NCBI GenBank assembly: GCA_029934695.1
Contig: JAOZLU010000066.1
Coordinates: 1,565-14,392 of the forward strand
Length of the DNA stretch: 12,828 bases
DNA from: Desulfobacterales bacterium
Lineage (GTDB): Bacteria > Desulfobacterota > Desulfobacteria > Desulfobacterales > 4be13
Reading direction: 5' to 3'
The notes under the pieces were generated by a model. The model searched no databases. It had not been told where the DNA came from and saw only the letters and a program-made list of their open reading frames with translations. Positions 1-6,140 of this stretch are shown here, piece after piece. The position numbers and the translations under genes were made by a program. The stretch's first letter is position 1. Every line of letters starts with the position of its first letter.

Positions 1-5
1 CGGGT

Positions 6-134
6 TCAACTTTCCACGATGTTTTTCAAAGCATTGTTCAGATCAGGATACTTAAAACAAAAGCCATATTCTGAAAGCCTGTCAGGAACCGCTCTCTGAC
101 TTTGCAGAATGGAGGCTAAGTCGGCATTTCCAAA
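6..134 (-). pseudogene. Orphan C-terminal tail of a TIGR01777/DUF1731-type NAD-dependent epimerase
   Basis: Directly after the TAA stop of the crotonase gene the same minus-strand frame stays open for 42 codons and ends in TGA at 6-8. The peptide includes SQRAVPDRLSEYGFCFKYPD followed by LNNALKNIVES. This is the typical end of the DUF1731 domain that closes TIGR01777 (YfcH/SulA-like) epimerases: an 'xQRxxPxxLxxxGFxFxxPxLxxAL' pattern. No start codon, ribosome site, Rossmann GxxGxxG motif or epimerase body precedes it, since the crotonase gene abuts it. I read it as a deletion remnant left when the crotonase gene was joined to it. Readthrough of the TAA to add a DUF1731 tail is possible but unsupported. 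The family match rests on motif recognition only. Confidence 0.6.
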
Positions 135-851
135 TTAAGCAATGTTAAATTTTCCTGATTCAATATAAGGCACATCTTCAACATCCAGCGCATGGACAAT
201 ATTCCTGAACATTCTGGCCTTTATTTCCTTGACGATTTGCCTTTTTTTGTTGAGGCTCTTTGCATAAGCAAGGGTTTCATCCATAAGTTCATCTGTATGA
301 CATGCCTTTGTGATGATGTGATGTTTTTGGCATTCGTCCGCGGTAAGGCGATTTCCCGTATAAACCATCTCCTCCATTTTATACATAGGGATTGCCTTTT
401 CCAGCAGGCCCAGCATCCCGGGCAGAAACGGAATGCCCAAATCCACCTCCGGAAAGCAGAAAAAGCCCCTGTCCGAGCGCATAAATCTGAAATCATAAGC
501 ACAGCACCAAATAGCGCCGCCTGCATAAGCATGACCGTTCATCGCCGCGATGGTGAGCATCGGACAGGTAAGGGTCCTTTTAAACAGTTTGTTCAGAAGA
601 TAAAAAAATTTTTTTGCGGCATCCAAATCCTGTTTCTGTATAACAGGCACAAGCCATTCCAAGTCAATACCGTTTGAAAATATTTTTTCATGCGCTGATG
701 TCACAACAAGCGTCTGCGCGTCTGTTTCTTTTTCCACCGTATCCAGAATATCCAGAAAAGCCTGCAAAAAATCAGGATTAAAGCGGTTTTCACCGCTGTT
801 CATTGTAATAACTGCCACGTTTTCATCCAAGGTATATTCAACAATTGCCAT
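135..851 (-). CDS. Enoyl-CoA hydratase/isomerase (crotonase) family protein, delta3-delta2-enoyl-CoA isomerase-like
   Basis: The 238-residue product has the crotonase fold signature. Oxyanion-hole segments are SNGIDLEW (residues 59-66) and NGHAYAGGA (105-113), and PEVDLGIPF (134-142) carries the single catalytic-type Glu135. The position of the other hydratase glutamate (Glu144 of rat mitochondrial hydratase) lies in GGAIWCCAYD and is not acidic. A single glutamate plus the MRSDRGFFCFPEVDLGIPF stretch resembles delta3,delta2-enoyl-CoA isomerases, including the short plant peroxisomal type of about 240 residues, more than true hydratases. The likely role is shifting double bonds in acyl-CoA beta-oxidation in the cytoplasm. 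ATG at 849-851 is preceded by GGAGG at good spacing. There is no neighbouring beta-oxidation gene; the 3' end runs straight into an unrelated epimerase tail. The family is secure, the exact reaction is inferred. Confidence 0.85.
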   Translation of the reverse strand: MAIVEYTLDENVAVITMNSGENRFNPDFLQAFLDILDTVEKETDAQTLVVTSAHEKIFSNGIDLEWLVPVIQKQDLDAAKKFFYLLNKLFKRTLTCPMLTIAAMNGHAYAGGAIWCCAYDFRFMRSDRGFFCFPEVDLGIPFLPGMLGLLEKAIPMYKMEEMVYTGNRLTADECQKHHIITKACHTDELMDETLAYAKSLNKKRQIVKEIKARMFRNIVHALDVEDVPYIESGKFNIA

Positions 852-885
852 ATAAACCTCCGCATATTAAAAATAGGGTAAAAAG

Positions 886-960
886 TGAAAGTAGCTCCGA
901 CTTTCAGCTATTCTCTTTCAAATAATTCAGATCTGAAAGCGGAACGACCTCCGGCTTTCA
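886..960. repeat. Two related small hairpins in the crotonase upstream region
   Basis: The first hairpin pairs TGAAAGT (886-892) with ACTTTCA (900-906). The second pairs TGAAAGC (934-940) with GCTTTCA (954-960). The loops share a ctccg-type core (gctccga, cctccgg), so the two look like diverged copies of one palindromic element. On the minus strand they lie between a candidate promoter and the crotonase start, so they could sit in its 5' leader. A regulatory role is speculation. Confidence 0.45.
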
Positions 961-989
961 TTTTCATTGGTCACACTCAAATCTGTCAA
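960..989 (-). promoter_or_regulatory. Candidate sigma70 promoter for the crotonase gene
   Basis: On the minus strand a perfect TTGACA (984-989) is followed after 18 bases by GAAAAT (960-965), which matches TATAAT at four of six positions. It lies about 110 bases upstream of the crotonase start and points toward it. Only the -35 is strong. Confidence 0.3.
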
Positions 990-1194
990 TGAAACTACAG
1001 GAATTGGATTTATAAGGATTTGAAATCTTTATCAAACCAAACCCGTGTGGTTTTGCTGAATATTGAAAAAATAAAATTAGCATGTGAACATGACAGAGTC
1101 AACAAATATGAAAAAAGAAATGACATCTGATCGGCAGGCAGGTATGTTTGCAACACATAAAAAATACAGCAGATTATAAAATTTCACCCCTGCT

Positions 1195-1241
1195 CCGCCG
1201 GATTAAATCCGGCGGTGACAGCCCGAATTTGGCAATCCGAA
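1195..1241. repeat. GC-rich hairpin followed by a dispersed CGGATTGCCAAATCCG-like repeat
   Basis: CCGCCGGAT (1195-1203) and ATCCGGCGG (1207-1215) form a perfect 9-bp stem with a three-base loop. It is followed by cgaatttggcaatccgaa (1224-1241), a copy of the palindromic motif that also occurs near 2540-2580 and inside both arrays at the right end. The hairpin lies just beyond the selenoprotein stop (minus strand) and could help end its transcript, but no T tract follows it, so a REP-like element is the more likely reading. Confidence 0.5.
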
Positions 1242-1266
1242 CAAAAGGGACAGGTTCTGTTCTTAT

Positions 1267-1584
1267 TTAAGCGCAGGATTGTGCTGAATCGCACCCCCCG
1301 CATTGCTGCTGATCTCCGAAATCAATGCCTGAGGTAAGTTTAAAGCCGACTTCCATAAAATCCACTCTTATCGGCTCTGCTTTTTTCATGAATTCCTTGT
1401 CCACGACATATTTGAAGCCATCAACTTCATGCACATCATCGGTATCTTTTGACTCATCCAGAGCCATAGCGAGCGACGGACCGCCTCATCCGCCCTCGTT
1501 TAAAAAAATCCGAACAGGTGAAACGTCCTTGCCTTTAAAATATTCGGCAATTTGTGCCGTTGCCGCCGGTGTTACTTCAACCAT
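1267..1584 (-). CDS. HesB/IscA-like selenoprotein (in-frame TGA read as selenocysteine)
   Basis: Reading from ATG at 1582-1584, which follows a strong AAGGAGG, gives a 105-residue HesB/IscA-like protein if the TGA at codon 33 (1486-1488) is decoded as selenocysteine. The stretch around it reads RIFLNEGG-U-GGPSLAMALDE (residues 25-44), where family members normally have GGCGGP-type sequence; U sits exactly at the Cys position. The frame stays open on both sides and the protein ends with a Cys-rich CGGCDSAQSC tail. HesB-like selenoproteins are a known family in selenocysteine-using delta-proteobacteria. These A-type proteins bind or carry Fe-S clusters or iron; the role of the Sec form is not settled. 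Conventional calling would report only the 66-codon piece after the TGA. The gene appears monocistronic. The alternative, a nonsense pseudogene, is unlikely because both halves and the ribosome site are intact. Confidence 0.85.
1486..1488 (-). other. Selenocysteine codon (TGA, codon 33) of the HesB-like gene
   Basis: This TGA replaces the conserved Cys codon of the GGCGGP-type motif. Bacterial SECIS hairpins lie just 3' of the UGA within the coding sequence. Here the bases after it allow a stem pairing UCCG with UGGA, closed further in by GC/GC, with an apical loop near UCGCUAUG. That stem is imperfect, so the SECIS assignment is tentative. Confidence 0.7.
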
Positions 1585-1957
1585 GATAATCCTCCTTGGA
1601 ATCAAAGACAGGATGACAAATCAGCCAGTTTCTGAACACAGCGTGATTTCAGCACACCGCCCAGTAAAGTCCGTTAAGCATTTATGGCGATCCATATCCA
1701 ATCTTTGCAAAAATTTATTTTCTTGACAAAATCTGGCATCCTTCATTTGCCAGTTTGCAGAACAATTTTGCAAATGGTTCTGAATAATCTGCAAAACCGT
1801 TCCGCAGGCCGAAAAAAGTGTAAAGCACTTTTCAGATTCTATGAAGGGCACCCAAAAATCTCTGTGAAAGTTAATTTATTCACGAGAATTGAGTTTGTCA
1901 ATGAAGAAAGTGATCTGAACAGATTTTCTCTGTTCAGCTTCTCAGAATCTGCACAAT
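1585..1957. other. Gene-free stretch dense in inverted repeats
   Basis: There is no credible gene between the selenoprotein and the macro-domain gene. The segment 1744-1795 is built from overlapping inverted repeats: TTTGCAGA (1754-1761) with TCTGCAAA (1788-1795), CAGAAC (1758-1763) with GTTCTG (1777-1782), and CATTTGC (1744-1750) with GCAAATG (1770-1776). AAAAGTG (1814-1820) pairs with CACTTTT (1826-1832). It may be an operator cluster or decayed repeat DNA; I cannot tell which. Confidence 0.4.
1915..1937 (-). terminator. Candidate terminator hairpin downstream of the macro-domain gene
   Basis: CTGAACAGA (1915-1923) and TCTGTTCAG (1929-1937) form a perfect 9-bp stem with a five-base loop, 20 bases beyond the macro-domain stop. 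The bases after the stem on the minus strand are only mildly T-rich (ATCACTTTCTTC), so the terminator is weak if it functions at all. Confidence 0.45.
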
Positions 1958-2488
1958 TCAACTTTTCCCGAACTTTTTAAGGTAATCCATATATATACCA
2001 TAGTTTTCAGATGAAAACTGCACGAAGACAACCCTTTTTACAGACAGATTCTTCCTGAGAAAATCAGCAGTCATATCCACAGCAATTTTGCACGCGCTTT
2101 TTATCGGATACCCATATACCCCACAACTGACGGCCGGAAAAGCAATGGACGTGACATCTTTTTCAACAGCAAGCTGAAGGCTGTTCCGGTAACACGAGGA
2201 TAGCAACTGACTGTCCCGGGGTGTTCCGCCATAAACGGGGCCAACTGTATGAATCACATACTTGGCAGGAAGATGATACCCTTTGGTGATTTTTGATTCA
2301 CCCGTAGGGCAACCTCCGATGGTGCGGCATTCTGCCAAAAGCTCCGGACCTGCTGCCCGGTGGATGGCGCCATCCACGCCACCTCCGCCCAAAAGTGAAG
2401 TATTTGCTGCATTTACAATGGCATCAACTTCAAGCTGTGTTATATCTCCCTGCATAACTTCCATACAATCAAGGATTCTTTTTTCCAT
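1958..2488 (-). CDS. Macro-domain protein, O-acetyl-ADP-ribose deacetylase (YmdB/MacroD-like)
   Basis: The 176-residue product is a single complete macro domain. GDIT (14-17) and DAIVNAANTSLLGGGGVDGAI (22-42) carry the paired asparagines and the GGGGVD loop with the catalytic-type Asp39; CPTGESKIT (60-68) and FPAVSCGVYGYP (117-128) form the second phosphate-binding loop. This is the MacroD-type active site, which removes ADP-ribose from acidic residues and deacetylates O-acetyl-ADP-ribose in the cytoplasm. The length matches E. coli YmdB closely. ATG at 2486-2488 is preceded by GGGAGG at good spacing, which favours it over the internal Met9 and Met12. No ADP-ribosyltransferase or sirtuin lies in the window, so this is a stand-alone gene here. 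Confidence 0.92.
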   Translation of the reverse strand: MEKRILDCMEVMQGDITQLEVDAIVNAANTSLLGGGGVDGAIHRAAGPELLAECRTIGGCPTGESKITKGYHLPAKYVIHTVGPVYGGTPRDSQLLSSCYRNSLQLAVEKDVTSIAFPAVSCGVYGYPIKSACKIAVDMTADFLRKNLSVKRVVFVQFSSENYGIYMDYLKKFGKS

Positions 2489-2599
2489 ATTGTCCTCCCA
2501 TCTGAATTAATATCAGCAGTCCTGAAAAGCTCCAAGGCGATTGCCAAATCCGGCGCGATCCGGATTCGACAGTCCGAATTGGGCATTACAGGTGTTTCC

Positions 2600-2695
2600 T
2601 GCTGATGTTATAGCTTTTAACAAAAGATTGTCCGGCGTGACAGACACTTCTGCTGATGTTATAGTTTTTAACAAAAAAATTGTCCGGCGTGACAG
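2600..2695. repeat. Two direct copies of a ~44-base repeat, period 51
   Basis: Copy 1 (2600-2643) and copy 2 (2651-2695) both begin tgctgatgttatag and end ttgtccggcgtgacag. They differ by one substitution (c/t) and a small change in the central A run. A seven-base linker separates them. No ORF spans them convincingly. Confidence 0.75.
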
Positions 2696-3189
2696 GCATT
2701 TTCTTAAAAGCTCTAAGTTTCAAATTTTATTTTCCCGAAGTTTTCGGGATGTCCATCAGCCTATATACCAGTGGCAAATGACAAATTGACCATTCATGCT
2801 GCAAATCAGAGATCATAAAGGGTTTCATCATCGGTTTAAAAAAGGGTGCAGCTTATTTTTTATAAAAAATCAACTTGTTATCTCATAAAAAAAAATATGC
2901 TGGGAAAAACTTGGAACTGAATTGCTGTAACGCAGAAAATAATTATACAAGTTTCTTTTACTTTTACAAATCAGATGATATAATAAAAAACAGTGTCTGT
3001 TCCAATAATTAAAATATGCGATCAGCAGACAGGCAGAAAATGCATCCGGTTCTTCCGTCTTCAGGAGGTCCCTGACAAACAGACTGTCCGATGCAGGCCA
3101 TACAAAGACGACGATTTTTTTTCTGATCTGCCGATCAGCAGGATTATTATACAAGGAAAAGGATTTGTAAAATGAAAAATTCCAAAAAT

Positions 3190-3219
3190 TTCAAACCAGA
3201 GGAAGACTGCCTTTATATA
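3190..3219 (+). promoter_or_regulatory. Weak candidate promoter upstream of the Cache gene
   Basis: TTCAAA (3190-3195) is separated by 18 bases from TATATA (3214-3219), each matching the sigma70 hexamers at four of six positions. It lies about 95 bases ahead of the Cache start. In DNA this AT-rich such matches arise by chance, so this is only a pointer. Confidence 0.25.
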
Positions 3220-3314
3220 AAAGCAGCACAACCTCCACCAGTTTGCGGTTTTATGTCTGATTATGACATTAGGCCATAACAGTTCATTGAAACAAAATAA
3301 TAAAGGAGGCAAAA

Positions 3315-3821
3315 GTGAAGTTTATAAGATTGACGTATTCCATGGTTTTGTTTTTTTTCATCAGTTTTTCAAATCATTCCCTGGCTGAGGACAGGGCAAC
3401 GCCGGAAGATATTATAAAAAAAGTGTACGAAGCAGCAGCATTTTTGTCTCAGGCCGATGAATCCGGCTTGGAGACATTTAATGAGAAAAACGGACGATGG
3501 GTCTTTAAGGATACTTATGTTTTCGTTTTTGACTGCAGCAAAGGGAACATCGTTGCTCATCCTATAAAACCCACATTGCTCGGAAGGAATCTGATGGGTT
3601 TGAAAGATGTCAGAGGAAACTTTTTTTTTGCACAGCTCTGTGATGCTGCCAAAAAACCTGAAGGGGGATGGGTGGAATATTGGTGGCCGAAAGTGGGCGA
3701 AAAAAAACCTTCCCGAAAAGTAAGTCTGCTGTTTCAGATTCCCAACACATCTTACCAAGTCGGATCTGGTATTTATGATGACAATGTTACGATTAAAAAT
3801 TTGGAAAAACTTATCAAATAA
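3315..3821 (+). CDS. Secreted single Cache-domain protein
   Basis: The 168-residue protein starts with a signal peptide (about residues 1-24: positive MKFIRL, hydrophobic SMVLFFFISF, SLA cleavage context). A single Cache_2-type domain follows. Its signature is YVFVFDCSKGNIVAHPIKP (68-86), then LLGRNLMGLKDVRGN, GGWVEYWWPKVGE (117-129), and the final YQVGSGIYDD (147-156). Cache domains bind small ligands such as organic acids in the periplasm. Unusually there is no transmembrane helix or signalling domain: it is a free sensor module. The start is GTG, chosen because AAAGGAGG lies five bases ahead. The next gene in the same direction is an MCP whose own sensor region lacks a Cache domain, so this protein may present ligand to it. 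The domain call is firm; the partnership is inferred. Confidence 0.85.
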   Translation: MKFIRLTYSMVLFFFISFSNHSLAEDRATPEDIIKKVYEAAAFLSQADESGLETFNEKNGRWVFKDTYVFVFDCSKGNIVAHPIKPTLLGRNLMGLKDVRGNFFFAQLCDAAKKPEGGWVEYWWPKVGEKKPSRKVSLLFQIPNTSYQVGSGIYDDNVTIKNLEKLIK

Positions 3822-3833
3822 TGAAGAAGGGAG

Positions 3834-3874
3834 TGCAAAAATGGAGCGGAGTGAAACGGAGCGTAATTTTTGCA
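3834..3874. repeat. Inverted repeat between the Cache and MCP genes
   Basis: TGCAAAAAT (3834-3842) and ATTTTTGCA (3866-3874) are perfect 9-base arms. The interior is ggagcgg-agtg-aaacggagcg. It lies 13 bases after the Cache stop, so it could act as an intercistronic stem-loop or a partial terminator that sets the Cache:MCP ratio. It also looks like a mobile palindromic repeat. Confidence 0.6.
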
Positions 3875-3966
3875 TACCGCCGCAAAGCACCGAAAGTTCC
3901 GCTTCACCTCATTTTTGAATGCCTTCCGGACAAAAAATTATCTTAAAGGCAAGAGAAAGGAACGCC

Positions 3967-6057
3967 GTGAAAATAACAACAAAAATCATGTTGTTTGTCC
4001 TGACAAACCTGATGTTGTATCTCATCTCTTTTGGATCAACCTATTATTATAATAACAAAACATACAAATATCAAGATTTTGATTCCCAGATCAGGCGTTT
4101 TGAGACCAGCCTGCTGAATACGGTTATCCTTGAAAAAGATTATGCAAAAGGGCTGAATAATGAAACTGCAAGAACTGTGGCATCAAACATTGATAAAAAT
4201 ATCGCATTTTTGGGAGAAATTGTAAAGAATGCTCCTGAAAAGGAAAAAGACCTTAAAACGCTTTCAAAACTGCTTGCAAGTTACAAAAAAAAATTCATGT
4301 TTTTTGTCAGCAATAACAGTAAAATCAATATGTTAAAAGATAAGTGGGATGAATTGTTCAGTGATTTCCATGACAAATCAGATCAGTTGGACCGGGAAAT
4401 TGACGGTGCCATTTTTTCAGCTTATATTAACGGAGAAGAGATTGCTCCTTTATACAATTCATTTGCGATATTGAACAAAAATATTCTCAACGCATTAAGC
4501 GGACTCTCCCTGGCAATAAACAAAGACCTGCTTCTGGATGGCAATGAAAAAGTATTTTCAGGAGCCTGTCAGAACGCTTTGGAACTCCTTAATAAAGAAA
4601 GAAAGAACATCCCGGCCCTGGCAAAGAGCAGCAAAGAAGAATCATTCATCCGTTTTTCTGTGTATGGAGAAGAAAGCCTTCTTAAAATTGAGGCATTGAA
4701 CACCAAGATACACAGAATCTGGCAGGAAAACAGAAAGCTCATATCACAGCTTGATGTGGTAAGAAGAAAAATGATTGCAAAAGAGAAAGATATATCTTTC
4801 TGGATTCAATCCTCTCTTGATGAAATCAGACTGAAAAATTCTCTGTCTGCCCTGATCAGCGTCCTCATTATTCTCATTGTCCTGATTATCGGCGGAGCGA
4901 TCATTCTGCGCTCAGTGAGCCGGCCAATCAACAAATTGATTGAGATGGCAATCGGTCTGGCAGAAGGAGAAGGCGACCTCAGTATGCGGCTTGAAGCTCG
5001 AACCCGGGATGAGATGGGAAATTTGGCGAGATGGTTCAATATTTTTATTGAAAAAGTCCAAAGCATGATAAAGGAAATAGCCAAAAATGCTGAAACATTG
5101 ACGGCATCCTCATATAGCTCCTTGGAGATTGCCGGTCAGATGTCCTCGCGGGCAGACCGGATGTTCGAGATTTCAAACAGCGTTTCAACAGCCACCGAAG
5201 AGATGTCAATGAACATCAACACCATCGCGTCCGCCACAGAAGAAATGAGCGTAAACATCCAGAATATCTCTTCCACTGCGGAGGAAGTGTCGCGGAACAT
5301 GAATGTAATGACCTCGGCCATAGAAGAGATGTCTGCCGAGATCAGTGAGATTGCCGACAACTCTCAGGAGGGGGCCGGCGTTTCAACGGGTGCCATGGAT
5401 ATGGCGAAAACTGCGACAAAAGCCATGAATACGCTGCTTAAAGCGACCGAGGAGATTGGTGAGGTGACAAAAGTCATCACAAGAATTGCTGAACAGACAA
5501 ATCTTCTGGCCCTCAACGCAACCATCGAAGCGGCTTCAGCAGGCGACGCAGGCAAAGGATTTGCCGTGGTGGCCAATGAAATCAAGGAACTCGCCAGCCA
5601 GAGCGCCCGGGCCGCGGAGAATATTGCCACGCGGATTGAGGATGTGCAGAGGAATACCGAGGATGCGGGCAAAGTCATTGATGAAATATCAACAATCATC
5701 AGCAATCTCAACATGACCATCGTCGGCATCACAAATTCTGTGGAGCAACAGATGGATACCGCGATCAATATCACCGCCAACGTCCGCAGATCAAGCATCG
5801 GAGCGGGGAATATCGCCTCTGCCATCGCAGAAATCTCCCGGGGGGCCAACGATATGTCCGCAAATGCCGGCGAGGCTGTCAAAGGCGCCAATGATGTGGC
5901 ATCCAATATTCAGAGTATCAGCAAGGCTGCCAGTGAAACGAATACCGGGGCCAGACAGGTGAATACCTCGGCTGAAGAAGTGTCCGGCATCGCAGTTCAG
6001 CTTCAGGAGATGGTCAGCAAGTTCAAAGTGGAACAGGACGAGGAGGGTCAGCAGTAA
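3967..6057 (+). CDS. Methyl-accepting chemotaxis protein with helical periplasmic domain and HAMP
   Basis: The 696-residue receptor has TM1 at about 6-24, a ~270-residue periplasmic region that looks entirely helical (tarH or HBM-like four-helix style, not Cache), TM2 at about 294-315, HAMP at 316-370 (SVSRPINKLI...GEGDLSMRLEARTRDEMGNL) and a long cytoplasmic coiled coil. The CheA/CheW-binding tip is IAEQTNLLALNATIEAASAG (507-526), continuing into GKGFAVVANEIKEL. The tip has Ser524 where the well-known Arg (Tsr Arg388) sits, a variant seen in other delta-proteobacterial receptors. Residues about 408-463 repeat a 14-residue unit of the form ATEEMSxNIxxIAS four times. There is no CheR-docking pentapeptide. 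I chose GTG at 3967 because GAAAGGA precedes it; an upstream ATG at 3919 lacks a ribosome site and would add 16 hydrophilic residues. It follows the secreted Cache gene on the same strand. Confidence 0.93.
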   Translation: MKITTKIMLFVLTNLMLYLISFGSTYYYNNKTYKYQDFDSQIRRFETSLLNTVILEKDYAKGLNNETARTVASNIDKNIAFLGEIVKNAPEKEKDLKTLSKLLASYKKKFMFFVSNNSKINMLKDKWDELFSDFHDKSDQLDREIDGAIFSAYINGEEIAPLYNSFAILNKNILNALSGLSLAINKDLLLDGNEKVFSGACQNALELLNKERKNIPALAKSSKEESFIRFSVYGEESLLKIEALNTKIHRIWQENRKLISQLDVVRRKMIAKEKDISFWIQSSLDEIRLKNSLSALISVLIILIVLIIGGAIILRSVSRPINKLIEMAIGLAEGEGDLSMRLEARTRDEMGNLARWFNIFIEKVQSMIKEIAKNAETLTASSYSSLEIAGQMSSRADRMFEISNSVSTATEEMSMNINTIASATEEMSVNIQNISSTAEEVSRNMNVMTSAIEEMSAEISEIADNSQEGAGVSTGAMDMAKTATKAMNTLLKATEEIGEVTKVITRIAEQTNLLALNATIEAASAGDAGKGFAVVANEIKELASQSARAAENIATRIEDVQRNTEDAGKVIDEISTIISNLNMTIVGITNSVEQQMDTAINITANVRRSSIGAGNIASAIAEISRGANDMSANAGEAVKGANDVASNIQSISKAASETNTGARQVNTSAEEVSGIAVQLQEMVSKFKVEQDEEGQQ

Positions 6058-6092
6058 AGACATCCGGCTTTTTTCTGAGCCCATAGCGGAGA

Positions 6093-6140
6093 GTGAGCCT
6101 GCAACGGTGACTGAGCCTGCCGAACTCAGCCTGTCGAAGT
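6093..6140. repeat. CTTCGACAGGCTGAG-type dispersed repeat overlapping the ATPase stop
   Basis: On the minus strand acttcgacaggctgagt is followed by tcggcaggctcag and a third gcaggctcac-like unit, three degenerate copies of an element found repeated in many bacterial genomes. It fills the space between the convergent MCP and ATPase genes. The ATPase gene's last four codons and stop lie inside it. Confidence 0.6.

Larger units (their letters stand above)
852..1266. other. Gene-free stretch with palindromes
   Basis: This 415-base gap between the crotonase and the selenoprotein genes holds no credible ORF. It contains two short hairpins near the crotonase start, an AT-rich centre around 1010-1190 with no recognisable motif, and a GC-rich hairpin plus a dispersed repeat near 1195-1241. 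These are listed separately. Confidence 0.6.
2489..3314. other. 826-base gene-free region
   Basis: No ORF here has both a ribosome site and protein-like sequence. It holds a dispersed palindromic repeat at about 2540-2580 (gattgccaaatccgg, then ccggattcgacagtccg), a 51-base-period direct repeat (2600-2695), a hairpin pairing TCCCGAA (2733-2739) with TTCGGGA (2743-2749), and a perfect 16-base AT palindrome, ATTTTTTATAAAAAAT (2855-2870). AT-rich DNA then continues to the Cache gene and includes a small dyad pairing ATGTC (3253-3257) with GACAT (3265-3269). Its AT content is visibly higher than that of the genes to the right. Confidence 0.55.

Noticed and set aside
1267..1467. Stand-alone 66-codon ORF starting at the internal ATG of the selenoprotein gene
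   Set aside because: No ribosome site precedes that ATG and it would lack the conserved N-terminal half; the full frame through the TGA explains it better.
2910..2930. Sigma54-type promoter (ttggaactgaattgct)
   Set aside because: The GG and GC elements are nine rather than ten bases apart, and no gene starts within a normal distance.
2870..3312. Short ORFs on both strands in the AT-rich gap before the Cache gene
   Set aside because: Their composition is unlike proteins, they have no convincing ribosome sites, and they overlap one another.
3919..3966. Upstream ATG start for the first MCP
   Set aside because: There is no ribosome site; GTG at 3967 has GAAAGGA at suitable spacing and places the first membrane helix at the N-terminus as usual.
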